Assembly (NCBI GenBank): GCA_028551475.1
Contig: CM052359.1
Location: 16,989,583 to 17,053,582 of the forward strand
DNA length: 64,000 nucleotides
Direction: 5' to 3'
From: Casuarina equisetifolia
Taxonomy: Eukaryota > Streptophyta > Magnoliopsida > Fagales > Casuarinaceae
Shown here: positions 10,314-24,010 of the stretch, piece after piece
How the letters are laid out: every line of letters starts with the position of its first letter
Numbering within the stretch: position 1 is the stretch's first letter
The notes under the pieces: generated by a model
Seen by the model: the letters and a program-made list of their open reading frames with translations, nothing else
The model's database searches: none
What the model was told of the DNA's origin: nothing
Position numbers and translations under genes: made by a program

Positions 10314-13300
10314 ATGCAGCACCAAAAATCTATACTTTCCTTTTTTCAAAAACCCTCGCTGAAAAACAACGGCTCCGGCGCCCGAGAACTGCTTAGCAGC
10401 CAGCCAGTTCCGCAGTTCACGGCAGAGCGAGAGAAAAAATACGGCGCCACTTCCGATCGGGCTACCACTGATAACATGATTGACTCGTCTCTTGAAATCA
10501 GAGGAACCGACACACCGCCGGAGAAGATGCCTCGTCGGGTTTTGCCGGCAACGTTTTCGGCAAATGAAAACAGCGGAGGTTCTTCGCTATTCTCGAGTAT
10601 TATGCATAAGTTTGTGAAGGTTGATGATAGGGAAAAGGATACTGAGAGGTGCCTACTTTTTTCCCGTTTTGAGTTTTATGAGGATGATGCATGCTAATAC
10701 AGTACGGTAGCTAACTGGATACATTTTTACGGCCCGATCTTTAGTGAAGTTGAAAATTTCTACCCCTCATTCATATTTGAAGCATTGTCTACTGTTTGGC
10801 TGCCGCGAGAAAAGAAAATGCGATCGTTTACGTTCCATGCTTTTGCTTTCAAATAATGAAAAATTTAGCCTCAAATGCAATAAAATGGCTCTGGTTAGAG
10901 GTTTATGTAGAAGTGACTGAATGATAGTTTTGGGTCTCCCTCTAAACTTTTGAAAGAAAGCCTTTTGAAATCTCCTTCTAAATACAAGGTTGAACACTAT
11001 GTCTCACTCAACTGTATTTGCAACACCTGGATATCTCTTTCAGAAGTTACGGGTTATTGCTGGTTAATGCTAGCTCTAGAACTATGGTTTCACAAATTAT
11101 GTCCTTGATTGCATATGTCTATGCTAATGTAAAGAACTATCTGAAGTCATACCTACTGTTCTTCGATTTTCTATAATTGCTTCGCATCTTCTAGGAGTTC
11201 GTGCCTGAATCTTTTGAGGAAGAGGCTCATGCTGTTGATGCTAATGTTTTTATGACGTGGCAGATATGGTGAGTCAAAAGGATTACCTAAACAAGGGGCT
11301 GCTCAACAGCGCAGAAAGGGTGATGCTGTAAATTCCAATGTGATAATTGATCAGGGATCTGGCTTGCATATTGAAGTTGATGATGATATTCATAGGCCGG
11401 AAACACCTGGTATTCAACCTCTTGTTCCTCGTTTGAAGCGGCGAGATGATGGTCCAACGTCTGGGGTCAAGAATGATAGTTCCTTATTAGATTCAAGCAA
11501 AAGGCTGAAGCTACTACAGGATACAACAGCCTTGAATAAGAATAATTTGGAATTATGTGACACAGTGAGCAAGTTTGAGTGGCTTGACCCTGCACGAATC
11601 AAGGATGCTAGTGGACGAAAGCCTTGTGATCCTCTTTATGACAAGAAGACTCTGTATGTACCCCCAGATGCATTGAAAAAAATGTCAGCCTCTCAGAAAC
11701 AATACTGGAGTGTCAAATGTCAATATATGGATATTGTGCTTTTCTTTAAAGTGGTCAGTTGATGTTCTTTCAAATCTTGATACTTCTAATGGGCACTCCT
11801 ATTTCCAGCTATTGTCATGCATTAGAGCGCCAACAGATCCTGAGGCTTTTTTTTTTTTTTTGACTATTAAGAAGATTCTTACCCCCATCTGTTGGAGGCT
11901 TGGTGGAAAGATTGATTGTTACAATGTAATATGGATGCATCTTGAGGAGTGAAATCCATACTGATCAACAGAGGATAGAAAAAGAGTGCTTTTTCTTTTA
12001 AATTTTATTGGAAGCTGAAGCCAATGTAGTTGGCTTGTTATGCTTGAGTTTTCCTCCATGAAGTTGTCTGCTAGATTAGCTAGTAAATTTTTTTCTTTGA
12101 CACGAGTTATGGGTATTAGTACTACCATTAGGGTGGAGAGAGAATTTTAGGAATTAAGAGGGTGGCTGCTTTCTTCTCTATAGGTCCTACGTTAAAGTGG
12201 CACTCATGTGAGGATTATGCAAAGCATAACCTTTTGCATTGCACTGCATACTGCAGCACTTTTTAAAATGTCAGAAGTCTTGATCTTCGAATTAAATATG
12301 CTTAGATTCACAACTTCTGTATAAATGCAGGGAAAGTTTTATGAGCTTTATGAACTAGATGCTGAAATTGGCCATAAGGAGCTTGATTGGAAAATGACAA
12401 TAAGTGGTGTGGGCAAGTGCCGGCAGGTGATTTTATGTTGGAATAAATTTGTTTTTTATTTCATATGATAATGACCTCACTTGAGCTATTAGTTCATCCG
12501 TTTAGGAAAGTGAAGTTGCACACTATAACATCTCCCCTCTCTTGTCAGGTTGGCATATCTGAAAGTGGGATTGATGATGCTGTGCAAAAGCTTGTTGCCC
12601 GCGGGTAAGAGAATGACTGGGCTTATATTAGCCCAACCGTATTTGTCCTCTGGGAAAAAGTTTTCTCAATAAAATTTTTGGATTATGTAAAAGGTTCTTT
12701 TTATTTGCTTAGAAAATGCTTTACTGGATTTTTTGTGTTCTACAACAGTTAATGGTTATGGTACACTTGTCTTTTGCTTTGTTCTTTGTGAAGATATAAA
12801 GTTGGACGAATGGAACAGTTGGAGACATCTGGCCAAGCAAAAGCCAGAGGTGCAAATTCTGTGAGTTCTCTATGCTATGCGATGGGGAACTTAACTGTGA
12901 ATTTGTGGGGCTATACATTGCATGTGAAAGGGACCCTGTGGTTTGCCAAATGTTCAGAATGAACCTTAATGTTATGCTTTCTAGTTTTCATATTGATTGT
13001 TATCTAATTCTTATTTAGTCCCAAAAGTTAGGAAACTAGATAATTGTCAGTAGACAAGATAGGCTATAGGCCACACCTACCCACAGGAAGCAACTGCTGC
13101 ATACTAAATGAAGGACATACTAATGGTGAGGTACAATAAAAAAAAATTGTGATTCGTCTAGAAAACCTTGCCCTTTGTACCTTGCTACGTGTTGAAAAGT
13201 TATCCCTTACCTTTTTGTAAAACAAAGTTTATTGGAAAATTTTGATTGCTAAAAAAGTGATGTGGTTTGAAGTCTATAGAGAAATGACAAGAAAAATCTC

Positions 13301-16300
13301 GCAAAAGATATCATTAGTTTGAAACTGGTTTTTGGACCTAGAAAGTGATGTCAGTCTTTCCCCCTGTTTGCTGTCCTTGACATAGTCACTGAAAAGTTCA
13401 TGAAAAGCAAATAAGTTGGTCAAAATTTGTGGTTTGGAGGACGTGGGTGGGATTCTGTCTCCATGGATCTCTTTCTCTGTTTTTGGTCATTACCCATACC
13501 GGTGGTGCATTTTTTAACTCTCTTCCTCCTAACCAAGTAATTATAACAGTCTAGGGGCTGGCTGTAGTGAAAGTATGAACTTTATTTGGTTAATGTGATG
13601 AGTTTCTTCTTGGGTTTTCTCAAACAAATAGTTTATTCTCTTGAAACTTTCATTTGCAGTAATAATCTGTTCCTTTGTGCTCTTGCACATCTTTTTGATC
13701 TGAGTCCATATAATACTATCTCATTACTGGAATTGACTTCAGTTTTGTTGATTGGCTTCTAAACTTGGATTCAGGTAATTCCGAGAAAATTGATTCAGGT
13801 AATATCACCATCAACCACAAGTGACGGTAATATTGGGCCTGATGCTGTTCATCTTCTTTCAATAAAAGAGGTCAGCCATTCTTACTTGTTAACTATTTTC
13901 TTTTATGAAGAGACAGAATGTCAATCTTTGGTTTGTGTACGGAATTTAATTTTGCTAGAATAAGTTTGATACATACCTTTGAATATATACAATCCTGTAT
14001 TCTTTTTTATGTATTTAAAAAAAAAAAAGAACTTAGATGCTAGTTTGAGATGGCTCTGACAAATGCATGTCCCAAAGGACTCTGAACTAATGGTGCTGTT
14101 TAAAGAATGTGCTTAAGTCTTTTAATTTGGACAAGAGACAATCAATTTTTTTCTAGCCTCCACTTTTAAAGCGTTGTCGTGTATCTTTTACTAGTAAAGT
14201 TTGCTTGCTTGACCCTGAAATGGTTTCATGTACGTCTCATGGCTACAATCTGCAAGAAAATATATAACAATATTTTGATGTTACATTTCTTAAACTCTGG
14301 CTACAGGGGAAGTGTGATCTGGATAATGGTTCAGTTGTTTATGGCTTTGCTTTTGTTGATTGTGCTGCTTTGAAAATCTGGGTTGGTTCCATCAGTGATG
14401 ATGCATCGTGTGCTGCTCTAGGGGCTCTATTGATGCAGGTATGCTTACTGTATAATTTGTCGTTGTAAATATATTTTGATGGGTTTTATGGAAAAAAAAA
14501 TTGTAAATTTAAATTTACTTGTATTGGGATCTGATTCTAGGTGTTGCCCAAAGAAGTTATATGCGATTGTAGAGGTGAACGTTCTTTCCTTGTCCTAATC
14601 TTTGCTGTGCGAGCAGAGTTCCATTTCTGAAGTTTACATGAAAACAATTTGTACTTGACACAAAAATGTTCAACTCGTGCAGGGCTGTCCAAAGAAGCTC
14701 ATAAAGCACTCAGAAAGTATTCATTAACAGGTCAGTTTTAGCTTTTCTGAGTGGCAGAATACAGAACAAAATATCACGTAACATCCCATGGAAATACACC
14801 AAACCTACAGAGAATGAGTATTTGTGCAATTAATGCAACAAAGAAGGTTTTTCGGCCACCTATAACTGACATTGATTTCAGCTTTCTTGAATATGATATT
14901 GTATGATTTGTCTCTTGGAGAATCATGTTGAGGTTTATGTACGTATATGATAAATTAAAAGGCTGAGCTTTGACTTCAGTGTGCTAAATGCCTCCATTAC
15001 CTTGCTTTGAAGCCTTGACAATGGTATGAATTGCTTTGTGTAATTCTAAATAATGATGATGGCAGTTGGGAGTGTCATAAGTGGAAATGGAGAGTACAAT
15101 TTCAAACAGGTTTTACTGGGGCTAGTTTGGAATTCGGAATCTTCTCCCACAAAGCCGTCTTTATATTTTTTGTTGTAGGCATGTATGGGCATATAATAAG
15201 AGACCATTGACACATTATAATCTGTTTAGATTCCCTTGATAATTATGATTGAATTACCAATTTTATCTTCCAGGTCCTGCGACACTACAATTAAGTCCAG
15301 TGCAGCCAATTACAGATCTCCAGAATGCTTCTGATGTTAGAAATCTGGTTCGATTGAAGGGTTACTTTAAAGGATCTTCTAATTTCTTGAATCATATACT
15401 TGATACTGAGATGCACCAAGATACTGCCTTGGGTGCTCTTGGTGGACTTATTAGTCATCTATCAAGATTGATGGTACGCTTGTTTGTATGTCTTTTCTAG
15501 GAGGTAATAATAAGAAAAATGCAATCCTTATATTGTTATTTACAAACTGCCATGTTTTGGTTACAGTTAGATGATGTTTTACGGAATGGAGATATATTAC
15601 CATATCAAGTTTATCAGGGTTTTCTCAAAATGGATGGGCAGACACTGGTTAATCTTGAGATTTTCAATAATAATGCAGATGGTGGTCAGTCAGGCAAGCT
15701 CCTCCTTCTCCCTTGCTTCAAGCAAAATTCTTTGGAACATTTGTCCTATGTTTCCCTCTGATTCTTATTCATGTAATCCCTTAAAGTTTTGATGCTGCTT
15801 GAGTTTCAGGTACATTGTACAAATATCTTGATCACTGTGTGACATCATCTGGTAAGCGGCTTTTAAGGAATTGGATATGCCATCCACTAAAGGATATTGA
15901 AGGCATAAATAATAGGCTTAATGTGGTTGAAGATATAATGGGGCATTCAGAAATTATGTTGCTTATTGCTCAAAATCTTCGCAAGCTTCCAGATTTAGAA
16001 AGGTTGCTTGGACGGATAAAAGCTAGTGTTCAGTCATCGGCGCTTTTGTTACTGCCAATGTTTGGGAAAAAAGTACTGAAACAGCGGGCAAGTCTTCTTT
16101 ACCCTTATCTCTAAAAGATAATGGCATTTTCTGTTTGATTATTAAATTGATATAATCTTGTCTGAATCACTTCAATTATTGAGATGAAAGTATATGTAAA
16201 ATGTTGGTGCCTCGTATAGGTTAAAGTGTTTGGCTCTCTTGTGAGAGGCCTGCGTATTGCATTGGATCTTTTAATGCTGTTACAAAATGAAGGGCATATC

Positions 16301-19178
16301 ATCTCCTCTTTAACAAAATTGCTTGGACTTCCAAAGCTCAGTGGTGGTGATGGTCTGGATCAATTCCTTTCTCAATTTGAAGCAGCTGTAGATAGTGACT
16401 ACCCGAATTTCCAGGTCTTGTTTCTTTTGGCTTTATACATTTATTTGTTCAAGCCACCATTCTTTGTTTTGGGAGTTTTTTTTTTTCCTTTTTTTTTTGA
16501 TCTTTTGAACTGGATATGTATTTGTGTTTAGTAGTTACTGAAGCATTGCCATCTGCTCTAGTTGTGAATATCCAAGGTTTAACGATTTTAGTAGTTGTGA
16601 CTAACACTCAACAGACATTTTCTTTGGTGGCAGAATCATGATGTGACAGATTCAGATGCTGAAACTCTCTCTATTCTGATCGAGTTATTTATTGAAAAAG
16701 CTACGGAATGGTTTGAAGTCATATATGCCATCAGCTGTATTGATGTACTGAGGTCTTTTGCATTCACTGCTAATTGTTCTGGTGGGGCAGTGTCCAGACC
16801 TGTTATTTTGCCTCAATCTGAAAATATATCTGAGGGCCAAGAGATCAGTGGACCCATACTTAAAGTTAAAGGGCTGTGGCATCCATTTGCCCTTGGAGAG
16901 AATGGAGGAGTGCCCATCCCTAATGACATAATCCTTGGTGAGAATATTGAGGGCTATCATGCCCGAACTTTGCTTCTGACTGGACCAAATATGGGCGGGA
17001 AGTCAACCCTCCTGCGAGCAACCTGTCTAGCTGTCATACTGGCCCAGGTTTTTTTTCCTCCTTCTGGATGGTTGGTTTTGTTGTTCAAGGCCTAGAATCT
17101 TCGTCCTACTCAAGGAAACAATCTCTTCGCTATGTTTTTAAAACATTGTTTGTTTTGTACTTAATCATCTGCATTTTCTGATCCTGATTACTTGCAGCTG
17201 GGCTGTTATGTGCCCTGCGAGATGTGTGTTCTCTCACTAGTGGATATCATCTTCACACGGCTTGGTGCTACTGACCGGATCATGACTGGGGAGAGTAAGT
17301 TCTCCTTTGCTCCCCACCACCGGCTGGCAAAAAATAAAAAATTTTAAAAGTATACTGCTTGTTTCACTATTGGTGATTTGAAATTGTTTTTGTGCGCAAG
17401 GAATTCTTCATGCTGGATCATTCCAAGGGATATTTTATAATAAAAGGAAAAACAAAATACATTAGAAAATAAAGAAAAAGAGAGTTATTTCTGTCCATTG
17501 AAAATCTGGAAAAGAAATTAAAAGGAAAAGGACCAAAGAAAAAGGTTCATGCTGTGCTTATCCACAACATATTGATGGTGGCAACAGTTGAATGGGGAAT
17601 GTGGGTTTTGATGGGGCAGTGGTCTTAGAACCACTGCAGCCATGGCGTTTGGTGCTAGCGTTAGATCTGTATTGCCCTTCAGTATTTGGACCTGTCGTGG
17701 TGGTGGGCTTTGTTAGGTTAAATAAGAAAACCTGCTGGAAGGCAAATGAACCCTATAACTTTTTTTAACCGAGGACTTCTAGTATGACCACCAAACATGA
17801 GTAAAAGGGGAAGATCCTCTATTGTGTACTTCAGAAGAGATGAGAAGAGTTCACACTAGTTGCTTTCTGTGATTTTTATAAAATATGGTTGTAGTACCTT
17901 GTACTATTAATCTGAGCAATTAATTGGTGGACTTCTGCAATGTGGCTTGGACGTGAATAATTGGGCAATCAATTTTTCGTCTTGTTTGACAGATTAAATA
18001 TTAAGCAAAGTGAATGCCTGTGCCCTTCCAGCCAAGGAGTTTGTTTATGAAATTTATGAATGGCCAATATTTTGTAGGTACCTTCTTTGTTGAGTGCACA
18101 GAGACAGCATCCGTCCTCCAAAATGCTACCCAGAATTCTTTGGTTATTCTTGATGAATTGGGTCGAGGAACAAGCACTTTTGATGGGTATGCCATTGCAT
18201 ATGCGGTGAGATATGGCTCTCGAAGTGTTTTGTTTTTCCCCTTTTATACTCTGCTCATTATCATCACGCAATTAGCATACAAGTTTTGAACTCCTAACAG
18301 AAATATCCATCGTTTCTCTATGCATCTTTGGCCTTATTCCCGTTGTCATTCTTTTACTTTTGTGGAAATTCTAATTTTCAGGGAATAAACAGTTTAGTGC
18401 TTCAATACATGCTTTGGTGATTGGCAAACGTGTTTATCACGAATTCATCACTGTTATCAGTTTTCTATAGGATGGAATGATGTTACAGATATACACGTTT
18501 ACATCATGCATAGGGAATGGTACCCTTTGAGCCGGCACGAATATATCAACTAGTTGGACATGTACGCCACTGATGATTTTAAGATAACAATATGACCCTA
18601 TGCCATTAACCTTATAGATTAGAGGCGTTATATGTGCCCTTATATCAACTAGTTGGACGTGCTGTTCATTTCAACATAACTAAACATGAATCCTTGTACA
18701 GGTATTTCGCCATTTGGTTGAACAGGTTAACTGTCGATTACTGTTCGCTACACACTACCATCCACTTACAAAGGAATTTGCTTCCCATCCTCATGTGACA
18801 CTGCAACACATGGCCTGCGCTTTTGAGTCAAAATCTGAATGCAATTCAAATGGTGACTGCCAGCTGGTTTTCCTATACCGGCTTAACTCTGGAGCATGCC
18901 CAGAGAGCTATGGATTGCAAGTGGCGTTAATGGCCGGACTTCCACAGCAGGTGGTTGAAGCTGCGTCAAAGGCTGGCCAAGTGATGAAACAATTACTTGG
19001 CAAAAGTTTTGTGTCAAGTGAACAAAGATCAGAGTTCTCGACCCTCCACGAACAGTGGTTGAACATGTTAATGGCTGTCTGTCGAAGTGAAAGCTGCAAT
19101 TTGGAGAGCACTGATGATTTTGATTCGTTGTTTTGCTTGTGGCATGAGCTGAAGAGCTCATATAGATCGAAAGGGTAG
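10314..19178 (+). CDS. MSH7: DNA mismatch repair protein MSH7 (plant-specific MSH6-like MutS), 17 exons
   Basis: Plant-specific MutS homologue that pairs with MSH2 (MutS-gamma) to recognise base mismatches in the nucleus. Exons I derive: 10314-10648, 11264-11753, 12331-12426, 12549-12604, 12794-12860, 13775-13870, 14307-14438, 14541-14574, 14683-14730, 15274-15473, 15567-15693, 15810-16087, 16220-16414, 16634-17047, 17198-17294, 18078-18205, 18702-19178. Phases close to 1089 residues. Seen features: an N-terminal PCNA-binding box (Q4, I7, F10, F11), the family block GTDTPPEK, the mismatch-contact motif F278-Y-E280, Walker A GPNMGGKS ending at Ser842, Walker B DE at 914-915 in [11 protein letters not shown], and the FATHYH switch near 949. 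The introns after 15693 and 16087 start with GC, not GT. The start is the first ATG; the frame is open 18 bases upstream but only from a GTG. It is MSH7 rather than MSH6 because the exon content and N-terminal blocks match MSH7. Confidence 0.94.
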
Positions 19179-19753
19179 CTAAAAGAAAAGGCATGGCATT
19201 CTCTTGTTGTTACGTAAATAATGAGCTTTGAATACCTTACAGATTAGTAATTGTAGTCTTAACTTTTTGACAACAAAGGAAGGCAAGCTTTGCAGAATTA
19301 GCGGTACTGCCCTGTAGTTTCAGCCAATCAGTCATCGACATGTGTTTAGAACTCTCCAGGTATCAGGCCCCCTGATCGTTAACGGAACTGAATAAAATGA
19401 GGAGTTGTTGATGGTGGAAATCTTCAAAGATCCATTTTCAGCCATACAAAGTAACTGAAGTGATTAAGCCAGATAAATCAAAATAAGCTCTTGTTTATAG
19501 GGATTAACACTGTAGTTCTACCTTAAAGACCGACGGTCCAAAAATGCAACCCCCCAAGTTGACTAAAATCGCCCACTCCGTATTCCTTCCCGTGATCTCA
19601 ATCCACGGCAAAACAGCTCCCAACCATTCCCTGCTCGTTCCTAACCGTTTTTAGAACATATTCGATCCTTTCTTTCATTCCTCTTTTGTTTTCTTTTGTG
19701 TCTCATTGTCTGTCTGTCTGTCTCTCTCTCTGTCTTTCTTCTTGTGCACTATA
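19179..19753. other. MSH7-GNL2 intergenic region
   Basis: Holds the MSH7 3' UTR and, just before the next ATG, a pyrimidine-rich GTCT/CT microsatellite (about 19706-19740) that probably lies in the GNL2 5' leader. I saw no further gene. Confidence 0.55.
19391..19396 (+). terminator. Likely MSH7 poly(A) signal
   Basis: An AATAAA lies 213 bp after the MSH7 stop. Plant poly(A) signals are degenerate, so this is only the best visible candidate. Confidence 0.4.
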
Positions 19754-22700
19754 ATGGACGAATCAACATACCAAAATCCCGACACCGACGAAAAAAATAG
19801 TCCCTCATGCCGACCAAAAAAGAAAAGCTCGGCAGCCGAGTCCAGGAGGAAGGAGCTGGGTCTCTCCTGCATGCTAAACACCGAAGTAGGCGCCGTTCTT
19901 GCCGTCATCCGCCGTCCTCCGGAGCCGACATCCCAATACTTCTTTCCGGACGAGCATTATTTCGACGCCTCAATTCTGCAATCCTTGAAATCGCTTCGGG
20001 CTGTCATCTTTAATCCCGAACAGGCGTGGCGCAACATCAAACCCTCTGTCTATCTCTCCCCGTTCCTAGACGTGATACAAGGCGATGACATACCAGCCGC
20101 AGCCACCGGTGTCGCTCTCTCGGCTGTTTTGAAAATGCTCAGGCTGGAAATCTTCGACGAGAAGACCCCGGGGGCCAAAGAGGCCATTAATTCCGTTGTC
20201 AACGCGATCTCAAGTTGTCGATTAGAGAAGACCGATCCAACTGCCGAGGATGCCGTGATGATGAAGATTTTACAGGTTCTCACAGCAGTAATGAAGCACC
20301 GTTCCTCGAGCTTGCTTAGCGACCGCGCCGTTTGCACCATTGTGAATATGTGCTTTCAGCTGGTGCAGCTAGCGGCTAGCAGAAGCGACTTGCTTCTGCG
20401 CAGTGCGCGGTCCTCGATGCACGAGCTCATCCAGACGATATTCTCCTACTTACCTGACTTCGAGGTCAAGGATGGCGAGGATTCAGAGTCGGATATCGAT
20501 GATGTCAGTGCTGGTGGCAATTCAGATGCCAAGTACGGCGTCCGATGTGCGATCGAGATCTTCTACTTCTTGTGCTCCATGCTAAATGTAATTGCAGTGG
20601 AGGAGACGGAGTGGTCTGCATCTCATAATGTGGACGAAGATCTTCAGCTTTTCGCCTTGGTTTTGATCAATTCTGCAATTGAAATAGGAGGAAATGGAAT
20701 GGGGAAGCACCCGAAGCTTTTGAGGATGATCCAGGATGACCTATTTCAGCATCTGGTCCACTTCGGGATGCATGCCAGCCCTTTTGTTTTGTCCATGATT
20801 TGCAGCACAGTTTTGAATATCTACCACTTTCTTCGCAGGTTAGGACTCAATGGCTTGTAACTCATACGTATTGGAATGAAACTGAGATACGGAGACAAAA
20901 ATGCTATTTGTTTTGGCAGGTTTATTCTTCTCCAGCTACAAGCTTTATTCGCGTATGTATTGCTAAGAGTTGCTGCCCCTGGAAACCCTATCCCACTCCA
21001 AGAAGTTGCGCTTGAAGGAATTATAAATTTCTGCAGGCAACCGACGTTTATAGTTGAAGTCTACGTGAACTATGATTGTGATCCCATTTGTCGAAATCTG
21101 TTTGAGGAGATTGGCAAGCTACTTTGCAAGGAGGCGTTTCCCATGGCTAGCCCTGTCACCCCTTTACAGGTACAAGCCTTTGAAGGATTAGCTGCCGTGA
21201 TTCACACAATCGCAGATAATGTTGACAAAGAAGATGATTCGAGCCCTTTTGTTCCATACCCTGTCGAGATCACCCACTATAGTCCCTTTTGGGAGGAGAA
21301 ATCCATGGATGAATTGGAGTCTTGGGTAGAATTTGTAAAGTTAAGGAAAGCACAGAAAAAGAAAATATTAATTGCCGCAAACCATTTCAATAGAGATGAA
21401 AAGAAGGGTTTGGAGTACTTGAAACTTTCTAAGTTGGTTTCTGACCCCCCGGATCCAAAAGCTCATGCTTTCTTCTTCCGCTATACGCCCGGACTAGACA
21501 AAAGCATGATTGGGGATTATCTTGGTGACCCTGATCAGTTTCACATCGAAGTTCTTAAAGAATTCACTGATACCTTTAACTTTTCGGGCGTGATTCTGGA
21601 TACTGCTCTACGCACTTTTCTAGAGACCTTCCGCTTGCCAGGAGAGTCCCAAAAGATACAGCGGATTCTAGAAGCATTCTCAGAGAAATTTTATGATCAA
21701 CAATCCTCAGATCTTTTCGCAAGCAAAGATGCAGTTTACATTTTTTGCTACTCTCTCATTATGCTCAATACCGATCAGCACAACCCACAAGTAAGGAAGA
21801 AGATGACGGAAGATGAGTTCATTAGGAACAACAGAGCGATCAATGCGGGGCAGGATCTTCCTAGGGGGTACCTATCTGAGCTTTTTCATTCCATTTCAAA
21901 CAATGCTATCGCTGTGTTTAGTCAGTCTGGTGCGCCACTAGAAATGAATCCAAGCAGATGGATTGAGCTGATAAACCGATCCAAACTTTCACGGCCTTTT
22001 GTACAATGTGATTTTGATCGTTGTTTGGGAAGAGATATGTTTGCTTGCATTGCTGGCCCAGCAGTTGCTTCTCTCTCAGCATTCTTTGAGCGTATTGAAG
22101 AAGAAGAATTGCTCCATAAATGTGTTGAAGTGGTATTCTCCATTGCCAGGATTTCTCAGTACGGATTAGAAGACACTCTAGACGAGCTTCTTGCCTCATT
22201 CTGCAAATTCACTACACTGTTGAACCCTTATGCATCCGCAGAAGAAACACTTTTTGCTTTTAGCAATGATATGAAGCCGAAAATGGCAACGCTAACTGTT
22301 TTCACCATTGCCAACAGCTTCGGGGGAACTATCCGAGGGGGGTGGAGAAATATTGTGGACTGCCTATTGAAACTTAAAAGGCTAAAACTACTTCCTCAAT
22401 CTGTAATCGAATTTGATACTGCTTCCTCCTCATCACCTGATGACATAAAGGAATCTGAATCAGTCACGAGCTTCCCTGCTCGCAATCCTCAATTGGGCAG
22501 TCGCTGTGCTTCTGGCACAATTAGTAGGTTTTCTCATTTTTTGTCACTAGATAGCGTGGATGACTCGTTAAACGTGAGTGAATTTGAACAGAATCTGAAG
22601 GTCATCAAGCAATGCCGTATTGGAAATATCTTTAGCAATAGTTCGAACTTACCTGACGATGCTTTGTTCAATCTTGGTCGCTCTTTAATATTTGCAGCTG

Positions 22701-24010
22701 CTGGAAAAGGCCAAAAGTTCAGCACATCGGTAGAAGAAGAAGAAACCGTTGGGTTTTGTTGGGACTTAGTCATTGCCATTGCCATGGCCAACATCCACAA
22801 GTTCCAGGCATTTTGGCCCAATTTTCATGAATATATTCTAGCAGTTGCTCAGTTTCCCTCGTTCTCTCCTATTCCATTCGCGGAGAAGGCAATTCTAGCC
22901 CTCCTAAAGCTGTGTCTTAAGCTTCTTGCTACACACAGACCTGAAAAACTCCCCGAGGAGCTCATCTTCAAGTCCATCAATTTAATGTGGAAGCTTGACA
23001 AAGAGATTCTGGATACATGTTGTGAGTACATAACACAATCGGTAGGCAAGATTCTTATTGAGTATCCTGCCAATTTGCAAACCCAACTTGGATGGAAATC
23101 AGTCCTTCATTTGTTATCAGTCACTGGGCGGCACCCGGAAACCTATGATCAGGCAGTTGAGACTTTGATCATGCTAATGTCAGATGGGACCCATGTTTCA
23201 CGGGCAAACTATGCCTATTGTATAGATTGCGCATTTGGTTTTGTTGCAATCAAGAACAGTCCACTGGAGAAGAGCTTGAGGATACTGGACTTAATGTCAG
23301 ATTCTGTAAATTTGTTGATCCAGTGGTATAGAAACCACTGCCCAGAACCAGGGAACAATTTCAGCATTGCAAGCAGTACAAGTAACTCCTCTGCAGATGA
23401 CAATTCAAGAGGTCTTGGCTCTTCAAACTTTGCAATGAATTTTTTTCTTAAACTAGGGGAAGCACTTAGAAAGACCAGCTTATCCCGTCGAGAAGAGATG
23501 AGGAACCATGCAATCCTAGCACTTCAAAAGATCTTCACACGCGCCGAAGAATTGGATTTCACATCAACCAATTGTCTTAACTGTTTCAACCTCGTCATTT
23601 TTGCAATGGTAGATGATTTACACGAAAAGATATTGGAATACTCAAGAAGGGACAACGCGGAGAGGGAGATGAGAAGCATGGAAGGGACCCTAAAGATTGC
23701 AATGGAACTCTTGACCGATGTGTACTTGCAGTTCTTGAAACAGGTGTCTGAGAGTCCTGGGTTTCGGACATTCTGGCTGGGTGTATTAAGAAGAATGGAT
23801 ACATGTATGAAGGCTGATTTGGGAGAGTATGGTAAATCAACAATTGAAGAGCTAATCCCTGACTTGTTGAAAAAGATGATCACACAGATGAAGGAAAGGG
23901 AGATTTTAGTGCAGAAAGAGGGTGATGATCTCTGGGAGATTACCTATATTCAAATACAATGGATAGCTCCTTCACGCAAGGAGGAACTATTTCCTGAAGA
24001 GATCTTTTAG
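19754..24010 (+). CDS. GNL2: GNOM-like 2 ARF guanine-nucleotide exchange factor (GBF1 class), 2 exons
   Basis: Large Sec7 ARF-GEF that loads GTP onto ARF GTPases in membrane traffic. In Arabidopsis the GNL2 member acts in pollen. Exons: 19754-20838 and 20920-24010, joined in phase 2 across an 81-bp GT-AG intron to give 1391 residues. Order: an acidic/basic leader, the DCB domain from about residue 40 (LSCMLNTEVGAVLAVIRR), HUS region, Sec7 domain about 515-695, then HDS repeats to the C-terminus. The glutamic finger is Glu604 in FRLPGES, followed by YSLIMLNTDQHNPQV and MTEDEFIRNNRAI. Reading through the intron meets a stop at 20858-20860, so splicing is required. The short tail after the last HDS region, compared with GNOM, fits GNL2 better than GNOM or GNL1, but a tree would be needed to settle the paralogue. 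Confidence 0.9.

Noticed and set aside
11197-11263. Possible extra MSH7 exon starting after CTTCTAG at 11195
   Set aside because: In the phase left by exon 1 it meets a stop, while splicing directly to 11264 keeps the frame (GAG AG|A TAT GGT) through to the conserved PETPG block.
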